From NCBI GenBank assembly GCA_946408385.1, contig CAMJSB010000004.1, positions 46,246 to 110,245 on the forward strand: a stretch of 64,000 nucleotides of DNA, read 5' to 3'. Below the pieces are notes generated by a model. That model saw nothing but the letters and a program-made list of their open reading frames with translations. It searched no databases and was not told the origin of the DNA. Source of the stretch: an uncultured bacterium (lineage in GTDB: Bacteria; Patescibacteriota; Gracilibacteria; Absconditabacterales; Absconditicoccaceae). This document shows positions 10,817 to 21,858 of the stretch, piece by piece (positions within the stretch are counted from its first letter, which is position 1; every line of letters starts with the position of its first letter). The translations under genes were made by a program, and so were the position numbers.

Positions 10817-13800
10817 TTATTTAATATTAGCTAGCTCTTTATATTTTTTTATTATAGGATTTTCTTGATATAAATCTCTTATATCCATATAACTTCAATA
10901 TCTCGTTCCATTTCGCTTTACTGGAACTTGTCGAGCACTACTTGTAGCATAATCCATAGGTTTTGCAACTAATGGTCATCCATTTATTTGTTCATTGTAT
11001 AGTCAGAATGAATTAATTTTGGCATCAGAATATACTATATTTTCGATTCGTACTTTATTTGGAGAATCTTTTTCAGATCTTGAAAAATAGATATCTACAT
11101 CTCTTCAATTATACTTCATTCTGTATATCTCTACATTTACTTTGCCTAAATATTCGTGGTTGTATGAATATTTTTTTCTTGCAACTTTTTTCATATCTTT
11201 ATATTCCAATCATTCAGGTATTAATTTTTTGTATCATTCAATGACATCTTCAGAATCTTTTCATTGATAAAATCACACAGCATGATTTTTTTCTTTAGGG
11301 AACATTTTTGTATTTATTTTTACTTGTCTTTTCATCTCATCTAGTAATATTTCACTATCTTCTTTATCAGTCCATTCAAGTTTGCTGTCCTTTGATTCTG
11401 GTATTTTATCAAGGATTTCTCAAACTTTAAAGTCCACTTTTGTTGTAGTCTCATATGATCAATTTGGTAAAGTCTCTCATTTTGAGTATCTGCGACCATC
11501 CATTCATGGTGCGGATCTCCAGCATCACTCAGAATTTGATCTATACAATAATCTTATATCGATTTTTCAATCTGTATTGCGAGAGTATCCCACAATTTTT
11601 TTTCTACTTCAAAATTCAGTATAATTGGTAAGATATATTATTTCTCAACCTGGAAGTTTTAATATATTTTCTGGTTTAAAATCTTTTGTATAGTCTTTGG
11701 CTCTATCAGTAAAATCGCTTTTATTAAAATTTTCAAGGTCTTCATCAGTCATTTTTTTCAAAGAAAATCATTCTTCCTTATCGGTAGTTTCGGTAGTTTC
11801 TTTTGTGTCTTTATCATCAATTTCATCTTTTTCATCTAAGTCGTCAGTAGGAATAGCTATTGGTGATCCTCAAGTTCATTTACCTCAACCAGATGGAGGT
11901 GTGTTTTTTCACTTATCTTTTCACGTGTCTCCAATGACTAGAGATGGAGCAGTATCGCTTCATTTAACTGATTTACCTCAATTAGATGGAGGCGGAGGAG
12001 TGTCATCTCATCACTTATCACCTCACTTATCTTTTCATTTACCTCAATTAGATGGAGGTGGAGGAGTATCATTAGGTCATCTATCATTAGGTCCTTTATC
12101 TTTAGGTTTTCCATTATTCTTTCTTTTGAATGTATTAGAGAACCATGGTAGTCCAACTACTAACCACTCTTTACCTCATTCTACTGCAGCAGTTCATGGA
12201 GTACCTGGTATTACATTTGTGATTTCTAAGAAAGCATTACTTACCCTAGATGCTGCATCATGCACTATTGTTCAGTCTATATCCATAATAGGATCGTAGC
12301 TTAGATTTAGAGTTCCAGAAAAATTTCATGCTCATTTTACTGTCTCTTCAATAACCTCTAAACATCTCATTCAATGTAGATTTGTATTTGTAAATCAACT
12401 AGTCGCGAATCAGTGGTCTAATTGCTTAATCAAATCTACTTTGTTTTGTATAGAAGAATCTCAAATTAATGATTTAACATGTTCAAGTTTATCTGTGTAG
12501 TTATTTGGATCTAATAATTCGCTTCCAATACGTACAGGTGTTCAATCTGTACCGGCTCAGAAATGTAGTGTAACAGATTGTGTGTATTCACCTGTAACAG
12601 AAGGTTCACTAATAATATTATTGCGTGCTGCAGTAAAAACATTGTTTCATCCTTCTCGTTTTCACATATCATAGTAATCTTTAACATTTCATGTGTTTGT
12701 TGTGGATGTAGATTCTGGAGTTCCAGGAGTTCAAGGAACGGCTTCTTTTGCAAACATTCAAGTACCAGTAGCCGCTTGTATTGCAGCAGCAGTTCCGAAT
12801 GAGATTGCTGCAGTTCATAATCACCATTTTGTAGCTAACCAGGCTCTTTCTCATCTGAATTTTTTAGTAGCAGAATTATAATCTTTTCTATATTCTTTTA
12901 ATAAATCATCATAATTTATTTGTTTTCAATCATAATAAGCTTCGATTTCTGCAGGTATGTCCTGTAATGTTGCTGAAGGCCCTATGATATGTATTGCACT
13001 TAAATTGAGAGCATTTTCTAAATCATAGAAATCTCTTTCAATTTGATTTCTATCTTTTGATCTTAAGAAATTATGTCCCATAGACCGGTAGGCTTCGAGT
13101 CTTGCTCTAGCGTCCAATAAATTAGTATTTAAGACATTTTTTTCATTAGGAGATAATGTATCATAATGTTCTAGACCACTATAGATTAAATCAGAAAGTT
13201 GTTTAGTATTAAAGTCATCATCTCTTTGTAACTCAACTTGAGTGGTCTTACCATATAATTCAAGCTGCCTTTTTGCTCTATAACGTTTAAACCATGAATT
13301 AGTATATTTTCATTCGCTATCTTTTTCAGCCATAATTCTTTCCCATTCTTTCATTTTAGCAATCTCTTCTTCATAGTTTCTAGTCAAATTTTTTTCATAT
13401 GTATTTTGTTCTTTTGTGTGATGAGTGAATTTTTTAACAGCAGCTTTAGCTCATATTAATCAAGATGTAGTTAATGTGGCAGCTAGGGCTCATCATCATA
13501 ATAGTCACACAGCCATTCAAGAAACACTAATTCCAGCAATAGTTAATGCCTGTCACCACCATGGCATTTTATCTAATTTATTTCAAAGTTTGAATAACCA
13601 TCATTTTTCACGATCTTTGTTGCTTGTTTGATATGCTCATTTACCGTTTGTAAGTAAATCCAATTTAATTTGTAGATTTTCGGTAGATAATTTAGCTAAA
13701 GCAGCTTGATGCCTGATGAATTTTTGAATTTCTTTGTCCAGCATAGCTTCATCTAACCCACTAGGATTTCATAATATATCCATAATTTCTTTTCTAAATC

Positions 13801-15982
13801 TTGGATCTTTTCTATATCTTTTAAAATTTGTATCAATTTGTCTGCGAATTGAATCGAAATGGGAATCGTTATGATCAGTTAAATATTTTTCTAAATCTGA
13901 TCTAATTGCTTTAAATAATTCATTATCATTTTTGATTGCATTTAATTTCTCTAATACATTAGTTGCAACAAATTGTTGCTCTCCAGGTAGTCATAGTCTA
14001 ACTCTAACGAATTCATTAAATCTTTTCTTAAAATCGACAAGTGAAATTGCTCAAGAAATATAACCTTGGCATAATTCTTTTAATTCCCTTCATCTTTCAG
14101 TTTCATATAATTCATCTCATTCATTTGATTCAATCATTGTTTGTCTTTGAATATTTCAAAAGGCATTACGAGTTAGTCATTTTCATTGTAAAATTTCTTC
14201 TAAATCATGACGAGAGGCTTGAGTACCCATTTCTTTATTAAAAATGGCATTATTTGTGAAAGGAGTTCTCTCGTAATTTTTCTTTTTTTCGTTTATTTTT
14301 TTTCTTCTAACTTTTCATCTCATTAAAAATAATTTTCCTCTCTTGAGTACATTATATCGTGAAGTATTATGCCATTCCTCATTAATCTCATTTTCTACTT
14401 CACGGGAAATCATATCCTCATAAGATTCTGATACATCGGAAAGTACTACATTTTCTTCAAATGATGTAGGTAAGTCGATTTCAGTTTCAGTCTTGGTTTC
14501 AATTTCAGTCTCGGTTTCAGTTTCAGTCTCGGTTTCAGTTTCGGTTTCAGTTTCAGTTATAATAATAGGTGGGATAGGAGTTTCAGTTTCAGTCTGAGTT
14601 TCAGGTTGTGTTTCAGTTTCAGTCTCGATTTCAGTTTCAGTCTGAGTTTCAGTTTCGGTTTCAGTTTCAGTTATAATAATAGGTGGGATAGGAGTTTCAG
14701 TTTCAGTCTGAGTTTCAGGTTGTGTTTCAGTTTCAGTCTCGGTTTCAGTTTCAGTCTGAGTTTCAGGTTTGGTTCCAGTTTTTCTAAAATGGTAATAATA
14801 ATCGTCAGGTTCTGTTTCAAAAGGTCATCGAACGGTTTTTCCACTGGTATCTTTATCCCAAATATCTAGTATGTAAATATTTCCATCTTCATCTTTAAAT
14901 TTTGTATTTTTACGTAATTCTCGCATATCTGGATTAAAATCTGAAACTTCTTCAAATCCATTTCAATTTCAAAAGTCTACCAATAAAGTACCAGATTCGA
15001 TTAACTTTTTCATCATTTCTTTTCACTTTGAGCTATCGGTATATATATCGTTTATTGTTGGTTTTCATAATGTTTCTTTTTTCTCCTTAGATTTTTTATT
15101 GATATTTTTTTCAACCTTTTTTATTGCATAGAATTTTTCTCAGTTATGAGTAAATTTTATAGCATCAGTTGATATTCAAATTTTTTCCAATCACTCCTTA
15201 CAAATTTTTAAATTTTGATGTAATTCTCAATCCTTTTTATAGTTTGAATTTCGTGTAGGCAATAATTGGTTATTAATTTGAATTATGTATCATGATTCGA
15301 GAATTAATAGCTCGGCTAATCTAGTGTCAAGCTTTGCTTTTTCATTATTATTTTTTGCATTATCGTATTCTTGTTGGTATTCTCTAATTATTGAATTAAA
15401 TTTATCATCGGATAAATCAATATTAATTCAATCTCTTAGTTGTATCAATCATTTTAATGATGTAGATTTTCATCTGATTTTATAAATTTGTTCCGCTACT
15501 TCATCACGAGAACATAATTTGGATTTAAATTCTTCAATATCAAATTCTTCGAGCTTTTTTTCTTCTCAGTTTATTAATAATTCACCTTCTGTATCATGAA
15601 CTTTATCTACTAAGAATAAGATAAAATCGATTAATTTATTTTCTGCATGAATACGAAATACATTAGCAAGATCTGGTAAATTTTGTTCATCACTGTATTT
15701 TTTTGCATCTTCAAAATTTTTCCTAAATATATTGTACTGACCATAAATTGAATCTAAAGAAATATTTATGCCTTTAAATGAAATTTCTCCTGCTGGAAAT
15801 GGGTAGGGTCTATTTGTGCACCCTTCTAATTGTTTTCTTATTTCGTTTATATCTTCTTGAGAATGAGAAGAAAGAACTTCTTCTATTTCACGTTCTGCTT
15901 TATGACAAATCTCATCAACTTTTTTCTGGGAGTCGGTTTCTTTAATGATTTCATCTAGATTTTTTTTTGGTGCTTTTGCCAT
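10817..15982 (-). CDS. Giant 1721-residue membrane-associated low-complexity protein
   Basis: One uninterrupted frame of 1721 residues runs from the ATG at 15982 to TAA at 10817. I checked it codon by codon for TAA and TAG and found none; UGAs read as Gly. Regions in order: a charged helical N-terminal part without a signal peptide (1-400); a Thr-Glu repeat of ETETET/QPETQT units with two PIPPIIITE blocks (about 400-505); a helical part; a hydrophobic Gly-Ala stretch likely to span the membrane (about 800-850); a long charged helical part; a second hydrophobic stretch (about 1045-1075); a Pro/Gly/Lys linker with PPPPSNGGK copies (about 1295-1375); and a C-terminal domain rich in Lys, Tyr and Trp. 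Function is unknown; a surface or cell-contact role is a guess from size and layout. Confidence 0.85.
14463..14775 (-). repeat. Thr-Glu coding tandem repeat with a 114-bp higher-order unit
   Basis: Short GTTTCAGTTTCAGTCT-type units on the plus strand encode alternating Thr and Glu. A block containing TTATAATAATAGGTGGGAT occurs twice, 114 bp (38 codons) apart (about 14556 and 14670). The frame is kept throughout. Such runs change length easily by slippage. Confidence 0.85.
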
Positions 15983-16114
15983 TTTGAGTTGATAATAAAT
16001 AAAATACTCGATAATATTATAATCACAAATATAAAAAAAGTCAAAAAAAAATAGACTTTTTTCATAATATTTATAATTTTCATATCTAATTATATATTTT
16101 TTTGCTTTATTTGA

Positions 16115-17596
16115 CTAGAATTTTAATCTCTCAACTATGCATTTTAAATGCTCATCTCTCATGATTAAATTGTTTTCATATAATTTTTGTTTATTTATAA
16201 GCTCTATTAATTTTTCATCCCAATATGTTTTCATAGAAGATGGCTCTTTAAATTTATCATATGATTCAATAAGACGTTTAAAATTAGAGTAATCACTTAA
16301 TTCTTGATTTTTGTGACATCTATTATAAATAGGATAAGAATATGCATATATGAAAGCTTTCCATATATCATCGTTTGATTCATTTTTATACATAGCAGAA
16401 TACGAGCCTACTGTATTTTGCTTACGCTTATCGTAAATATAGTACGCGTTTTTACATAACGCAAATTTATCTATATATGAATAAAGAGTGGCTGTATATG
16501 CACAATCTTCATACAAAACAACTTTAGTCGGCCACTCAGTTGGAAATTCAACCTTCTTTGCAACTTCTGTCTTAATAATCTTGTTCCATACTGCTACATA
16601 ATATATATTATCCTTATTATGTTTATTATCCATTACTTCTTCATAAGAATACACAACTACGTCTGTTTTCTTATTAGGCATATTTAAACATAACTCTTTT
16701 TCACTAACATTATTAAGAATAATGGTTGTAGCAATAGCTATATTCGTCTTTTCTTCTTTACAAGTATTAAATAAAATTTCATACATATATGGATGTACAA
16801 TATCATCACTATCTATAAAAGCAAGATACTCTCAGTTCACTAACTTCGTTCAATTATTCCTAGCTATAGCAACTCATTGATTCTTTTGGTGGATAACAGA
16901 GATACAAGGAAAGTTTTTTTCATACCATTTACATACCTTTAAACTATTGTCAGTAGAGCCATCATCAACTAAAATAATTTCGATACCAGACATTGAAGAA
17001 TTAAGCACAGAATCCACAGTTCTTGGCAAAAAAACTTCAGAATTATAAACAGGTATTACTATAGATATCTTATAATCAGATTTTTTTCTTTCTGGTAACT
17101 TGGCGACTCCCTCTGATACTCATCATAAAATGTATCTATCATCTTTTTTGATATATCATTCTACTATAATTTCATTTAATTCTTTTTTAGTTATTTTATG
17201 CAATAACTCTATTATAGAATCTTCCGTTTCTGCAATTAATCAAGTTTTATTATATATTTTATACAAATCGTAAACTCACTTACTTCTAAAAGCTAAGGTT
17301 GTTCATCTATATCCATTTAATGCAGTAATTTGAAATCTTTCAATATCTGAAAGTGATACATCAATTTCATTACTTTCAATCAAAAAATCATTATTTACAG
17401 ATTCTGCAATAATTTTAAAACGGATGTATGAACTATATTTATCCTTAGGTAAATCATATGTTAAATCTAATGTTGAACCAATCGTATAATAGACAAATGT
17501 TTGAGACATGGCCATTATTTTATAATGATGTGCATTTGAAACATAGTCCCAAGAAAGTGATAATGTTCAATTTATAATTTTATAATTGAGTTGCAT
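16115..17596 (-). CDS. Family 2 glycosyltransferase with an N-terminal extension
   Basis: 493 residues ending in TAG. The GT-A (GT2) catalytic domain begins near residue 173 with ISIVIPVYNSEVFLPRTVDS. It continues with EIILVDDGSTDNS (nucleotide-binding DDG), a stretch GVAIARNNG and the DxD-like FIDSDD. GT2 enzymes move a sugar from a nucleotide-sugar to an acceptor in the cytoplasm, usually for surface glycans or glycoproteins. The first 170 residues are extra and contain a beta-rich stretch (YYTIGSTLDLTYDL); they may bind glycan or be a regulatory domain. Several UGAs are Gly (NGEYLAF). The start codon is the first ATG after the intergenic region and is not certain. Confidence 0.85.
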
Positions 17597-17772
17597 ATGT
17601 GTTTTAAAAACTATAAAATCGAATACCTAATACTTAATTATATAATAAAACTTTAAATTTGTCAAAAAAAATCAGACTTTTTTATTATAGAATATAAATT
17701 TATAAAAATGTACCCATTTTGGTGAGTTATAGAACATTTCAACTGTAAAATAAAAAAAAGTATAAAAATCAC

Positions 17773-17800
17773 TTGAAAATGATTTAAACTTTAGTATATA
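17773..17800 (+). promoter_or_regulatory. Predicted promoter of tRNA-Asn/rpsT
   Basis: TTGAAA (17773-17778) and TATATA (17795-17800) are 16 bp apart and end about 18 bp before the tRNA. This fits transcription of the tRNA-Asn, rpsT and four-tRNA unit. Confidence 0.5.
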
Positions 17801-17818
17801 TATCACACATAAAGGTAT

Positions 17819-17891
17819 TCCGGGATAGCTCAGTCGGTAGAGCAGTTGGCTGTTAACCAATTTGTCGTGGGTTCGAGTCCCTCTCCCGGAG
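17819..17891 (+). tRNA. tRNA-Asn (GTT)
   Basis: Acceptor TCCGGGA/TCCCGGA with discriminator G. D arm TAGCTCAGTCGGTAGAGCA, anticodon loop CTGTTAA (GUU) and T arm GGGTTCGAGTCCC are present. No encoded CCA. It lies 37 bp upstream of rpsT. Confidence 0.95.
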
Positions 17892-17928
17892 AATCTTTGA
17901 GTTTTAATTAATTGTCGGTTTTTTCAAG

Positions 17929-18204
17929 ATGCCAATCACTAAGTCAGCAAAAAAGGCCATGAATAGAGCAGAAAAACTTGCGAAGAGAAACAAGGATTTT
18001 AAGCTTAGAATGAAAATGGCAATGAAAAAATTCATCAAAGCGATTGAAAAGGGTGAAGAAGTAAAAGTTGAACAGTTGAGTAATATTTACAAAGCAATCG
18101 ATAAATGTTTGAAAGTTGGAGTACTTAAATCTAGAAACGCAGCTCGTAAAAAGGCTAGAATGTCAAAAATGTTTCATGCTTATCAGTCGAAGAAATCAGC
18201 TTAA
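17929..18204 (+). CDS. rpsT: Small ribosomal subunit protein S20 (bS20)
   Basis: bS20 is a primary 16S rRNA binder of the 30S subunit. The 91-residue protein starts MPITKSAKKAMNRAEKLAKR and ends with AARKKARMSKMFHAYQ, the two helices typical of S20. It is very basic and contains no in-frame UGA. It lies between tRNA-Asn and a run of four tRNAs, and probably shares their transcript. Confidence 0.93.
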   Translation: MPITKSAKKAMNRAEKLAKRNKDFKLRMKMAMKKFIKAIEKGEEVKVEQLSNIYKAIDKCLKVGVLKSRNAARKKARMSKMFHAYQSKKSA

Positions 18205-18216
18205 TGCTGATTAGAT

Positions 18217-18292
18217 GCCAGCCTAGCTCAATTGGCAGAGCACCCGCCTTGTAAGCGGACGGTTGTCGGTTCGATTCCGACGGCTGGCTCCA
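18217..18292 (+). tRNA. tRNA-Thr (TGT)
   Basis: Acceptor GCCAGCC/GGCTGGC with discriminator T and an encoded CCA. Anticodon loop CTTGTAA (UGU). Confidence 0.95.
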
Positions 18293-18326
18293 TTAAAATT
18301 ATCCCAATCTAAGGAACTTCTTACCT

Positions 18327-18403
18327 GGGGTGGTAGTTCAGTAGGCTAGAACGCCTGCCTGTCACGCAGGAGGTCACGGGTTCGAGCCCCGTCCATCCCG
18401 CCA
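18327..18403 (+). tRNA. tRNA-Asp (GTC)
   Basis: Acceptor GGGGTGG/CCATCCC with discriminator G and an encoded CCA. Anticodon loop CTGTCAC (GUC). Confidence 0.95.
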
Positions 18404-18427
18404 CTTAAAAAAGATGATTCCTTCTGT

Positions 18428-18502
18428 GGTCCCATCGTCTAGTGGTTAGGACAGGAGACTTTCAATCTTCTAACTAGGGTCCGATTCCCTATGGGACCGC
18501 CA
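18428..18502 (+). tRNA. tRNA-Glu (TTC)
   Basis: Acceptor GGTCCCA/TGGGACC with discriminator G and an encoded CCA. The anticodon is TTC within ACTTTCAAT. The D arm ATCGTCTAGTGGTTAGGAC is typical of tRNA-Glu. Confidence 0.95.
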
Positions 18503-18516
18503 TTAAAAATTTAAAT

Positions 18517-18593
18517 GGGTGATTAGCTCAGTTGGCTAGAGCATCTGCCTTACAAGCAGGGGGTCATAGGTTCGAGTCCTATATCACCCACCA
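18517..18593 (+). tRNA. tRNA-Val (TAC)
   Basis: Acceptor GGGTGAT/ATCACCC with discriminator A and an encoded CCA. Anticodon loop CTTACAA (UAC). Confidence 0.95.
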
Positions 18594-18600
18594 TTAAAAA

Positions 18601-18628
18601 GGTTTCACAATTGTGGAATTTTTTTTAT
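18601..18628 (+). terminator. Terminator after the tRNA cluster
   Basis: TTTCACA/TGTGGAA stem followed by eight or more T, directly after the tRNA-Val CCA end. Confidence 0.7.
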
Positions 18629-18654
18629 TTCAAAATATTGAAAAAAATAAAAAA

Positions 18655-18732
18655 GTCATTCTGAACGAATGTGAAGAATCCAGAAAACGTAAATTCAATG
18701 GATCCTTATCACTATGCTTACTTCAGAATGAC
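18655..18732. repeat. Palindromic repeat element, copy A
   Basis: A 78-bp element with 11-bp terminal inverted repeats GTCATTCTGAA/TTCAGAATGAC. Next to the left end it has GAAGAATCC, also seen in the copy at 39059-39126. It is intergenic, between the tRNA cluster and the GuaB1-type gene. It resembles REP-type non-autonomous palindromic repeats; no transposase is nearby. Confidence 0.8.
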
Positions 18733-18750
18733 AATCTAATATATTAAAAT

Positions 18751-20190
18751 TTATTTTCTTACTTTACCATGAGGAGTTCATTCTACGAATCCAGCATTAG
18801 TTTGTACTCAGATTACAGCTTTTTTATAGAACTCTTCTAAATCTTTAGCTCATACATATGACATACTAGAGCGAAGTCATGTAGTGAAAGTATCTATAAT
18901 ATCTCATACAGATTCTAGTCAATCTCTTAAATATATTCTTGATTTACTAATTCATTCACGATACATTCATCTTTTTTCTATCTCAAAATTATCCAATTTT
19001 TGGCTTCTTAATTCAACTGCTTTTTTACTGGCCATTCCATAGTTCTCTTTGTACATTAATCCATCTTCATCATATTTGATGTCTCATGTGGATTCATAAG
19101 TTCATGCAAATGTAGTTCCCAGCATTACGTGATTTGCTCATGCAGCTAAAGCTAAAGCCAAATCTCTAGGTTCTTTTACTCATCCATCTGCCCATACAAA
19201 TCATCATAATTTTTTAGCCTCCAAAGCACATTTATATACAGCGGTGAATTGGGGTCTTCCTACTCATGTCTGCATTCTAGTAGTACACATAGCACCAGGT
19301 CAAATTCAGACTTTTACTCCATTTGCTCATGCTTCAATTAAATCTTTGGTTGCTTCAGGAGTGATCACATTTCCAGCAATTACAATTGGTTCATTTCAGT
19401 AAACTTCTCTAAATTTTCTGATTGATTCAATCATTTTTTTCTGGTATCCGTGAGCTGTATCCAGTACAAAGATATTTATTCACATATTATAGAGCACTTC
19501 AATCTTATCAAATCCATGAATTCCTACGGCTACAGCCACATTTAATTTACCATCTTTGTCCAATGTTGGTTTATAAATTTCATGTCTGATACAGTCTTTC
19601 TTTGTAAGAATTCATATCAATTTGTTTTCTTCATCCACGATTGGCAATGAGGAAACTCAATTTTCATCCATCAAATTGTATGCATCTTTATTAGAGATTC
19701 AGTTTTTTGCTGTTACTAATTTTTTGGGTTTTAAATTACCCAAAAGAGAAAACTGATCCAAATCTTTCATATCATTCTCTGAAAAAATTCTGATCGGTTC
19801 ATCGTTTTCGTTTACCATAACCACACGATTATGAGACCTTTTGTGAATAATTCACATTGCATCTCTGATAGTATTTGTAGCTTTAACTGTAATTGGTGTA
19901 TCATATTTCACACTTGCAGATTTAATTTTAGTTATAATTTCTTGTAGTGTATCAATATTCATATCTTGAGGTAAAACTCATAAACCTCCATAACGAGCGA
20001 TGGTTTCAGCCATTCTTCTTCATGTAACTGCATTCATATTCGCACTTACAATTGGCAGGTGAGTTCCAAAATTAAATTTAGGCTGAATATTTACCTCAGA
20101 TCTAGAATATCCATCAAAATAATTCTGAAAGAGAAAAACGTCTTGATAGGTAAGTTCTTCGTTCTCATACAAAGGATTATTAAATTTCAT
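18751..20190 (-). CDS. GuaB1-type IMP dehydrogenase-related protein (probable GMP reductase)
   Basis: The 479-residue protein has an IMPDH/GMPR TIM barrel with paired CBS domains inserted (about residues 90-205, e.g. RSHNRVVMVNENDEPI and GVSSLPIVDEENKLIGIL). The active-site loop GPGAMCTTRMQTGVGRPQ carries the catalytic Cys. The C-terminal part (YGMASKKAV; TSLRSSMSYVGAKDLEEF; VIGVQTNAGFVEG) resembles actinobacterial GuaB1 more than classical GuaB. GuaB1 was shown in mycobacteria to be a CBS-containing GMP reductase. I infer guanine-to-IMP salvage, with the CBS pair as a nucleotide sensor; IMP dehydrogenase activity is the alternative. Ends in TAA. Confidence 0.8.
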
Positions 20191-20257
20191 TCTCTTTATA
20201 TGTCAAATATAAATCCAGATAACTTATAATAAAAAGAAATATAAAAACAAACCATTT

Positions 20258-20289
20258 ATAAAAAAACAATCCATGCAATATGAATTGTT
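20258..20289 (-). terminator. Terminator after the 44-residue membrane peptide gene
   Basis: On the minus strand an imperfect 14-bp stem AACAATTCAT.../ATGGATTGTT is followed by T7. Confidence 0.6.
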
Positions 20290-20315
20290 CTTTAAGTAAG
20301 AATTATTCCTAATCC

Positions 20316-20450
20316 CTAATTAGTTCCCAACATCGCAATCATTGTGTCTGACTGATTGCTATTTTGTGCAGTATAGATACCAATAGTAGCAGCACTTAAA
20401 ACTAGAAATAGAACTAGAGATAGGATGAGAGGTCTTTTGATAGCTTGCAT
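20316..20450 (-). CDS. Small one-TM membrane peptide
   Basis: 44 residues: MQAIKRP, a hydrophobic helix LILSLVLFLVLSAATIGIY, then a short polar tail ending in TAG. The start was chosen at the ATG just before the hydrophobic segment; an earlier ATG at 20504 is in frame but adds an unlikely basic/aromatic tail. A matching terminator follows. It could be a small membrane peptide or an uncleaved signal sequence. No function is known. Confidence 0.5.
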   Translation of the reverse strand: MQAIKRPLILSLVLFLVLSAATIGIYTAQNSNQSDTMIAMLGTN

Positions 20451-20633
20451 TTTGTTTATGTTTATACGGTAAAAATGAATACTTCTACAATAGATTATAA
20501 ACAAAAAATTTAATTTGTCAAATTTTTACACATTAATTTTTTATCATATTTTTACGTTAAATTTTTCACAAAATTGATAAAAATTATAGATAATAATTGA
20601 TATAACGATGATATAAAAAAAACAAATTTTAGC

Positions 20634-20661
20634 TTGACTTTAATAGGGAGGTGATTATATT
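20634..20661 (+). promoter_or_regulatory. Predicted promoter of the sigma4-HARE gene
   Basis: TTGACT (20634-20639) and TATATT (20656-20661) with a 16-bp spacer. The leader of about 55 nt contains a TGAGT/ACTCA hairpin. Confidence 0.55.
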
Positions 20662-20723
20662 TTATGTGAGTTAATTTACTCATAAGTGTAGTAATTTGCT
20701 TTAGTCTATAACGGTTTTTCATT

Positions 20724-21812
20724 ATGAACTTCAATGTAAAGTTAGATGACAAAAAATTGCAGGTTAGTGTAGAATCAACAAATCTTAAGGATATACTTAT
20801 TTATTGTAAACCAAAGGAGAGGCTTGTTCTTATGAAGAAGTTTTGACTTGGATGACAGAAGGGAGTTCCTTTACAAAGAATAGGTCAGGAATATAATCTT
20901 ACTAGAGAGAGAATTAGACAAATTGAAACTCAAGCTTTGATGAGATTTAGGAGATTAATTGTATGAAATGAAACATATATGAGCGTACTTAGTGAGGCAA
21001 AAAAGATTTTGGATGCTCATGGATGAATATTGGGAGAAGATGTTTTGGTTGCAAAATTAATTAACAGAAATTTATTCAAGTTCACAAAAGATGAATTAAA
21101 ATTAATTCTGATTTCAGATTTTGATGTAACTTATTTAAAAAGAAATAAATTATTATACAAGGCATTTTATATTGAGCCACTTTTTGAGGATTTGCTTACA
21201 AAAATGGCTTTATATGTAAATGATTACTTCGAAAAAAGAAAGAAATCTGAAGATATGTATGAATTTATTGCTAAAGTTAAGGAAGAATTTTCAAAAGAAT
21301 ATAAAGATGTGACTTATCTTAAAAATGATCTTTTCTATGTAAACTTCTTCAGTTTGATCAGAAATTTCTCAGTGTTTGATGGAAAAGTTGGATTTGATGA
21401 ATTTGCCGATGTTAATCCAAAAACTATGAAATTGAAAATTTACTATATTATGAAGAGAATCAATAAACCTGTTCATTACCAAGAATTACCAGCAAAAATT
21501 ATGGATTACTTCCCAAATAAGAGCTGCAAAATTAATACAATTCATAACGAATTAGTTAAAAATAACGACTTGTTTGTAAATCTTTGACTTTGACGTTATT
21601 GACTTAAGGAATGGTGATATGAAGGTGGAGTAGTTAAGGATATTCTTATTAGAATATTTGAGAAGAATGACAGACCAATGACAGTAAAAGAGCTTTGTAA
21701 GGAAGTCCTTAAAGAAAAAATGGTTTCACCAAATACAGTAATGTTAAATCTTCAAAAATATAAGGATACCTTTGAAAGGGTAGACAAATGAGTTTATCAG
21801 ATGAAGAAATAA
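20724..21812 (+). CDS. Sigma-70 region 4 protein with HARE-type HTH domains
   Basis: 362 residues. The N-terminal third contains a sigma region 4 helix-turn-helix: KERLVLMKKFGLGG, then LQRIGQEYNLTRERIRQIE (about residues 31-75), which in sigma factors reads the -35 element. No region 2 is present, so it cannot melt promoters alone. A helical linker follows. Two winged-helix units near the C-terminus (about 238-295, INKPVHYQELPAKIMDYF; about 305-360, DRPMTVKELCKEVLKEK) look like HARE-HTH domains, as in RNA polymerase delta (RpoE). I infer an RNA polymerase-associated regulator. It has its own promoter and terminator and ends in TAA. Confidence 0.75.
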
Positions 21813-21827
21813 TTATTAAATAAAAGA

Positions 21828-21856
21828 AGGCTGAATCAAAGTGTTCAGCTTTTTTT
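21828..21856 (+). terminator. Terminator after the sigma4-HARE gene
   Basis: GCTGAA/TTCAGC stem (21830-21849) followed by T7. It ends 3 bp before the deaminase start. Confidence 0.7.
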
Positions 21857-21858
21857 AC

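Noticed and set aside
11697..12299. Plus-strand open frame of 200 codons, His/Ser/Pro-rich
   Set aside because: It is the complement of the low-complexity Pro/Gly/Lys linker of the giant minus-strand gene, and the skewed composition is a shadow of that repeat.
14463..14775. Possible CRISPR-like array
   Set aside because: The units are contiguous, coding and without unique spacers; it is an amino-acid repeat.
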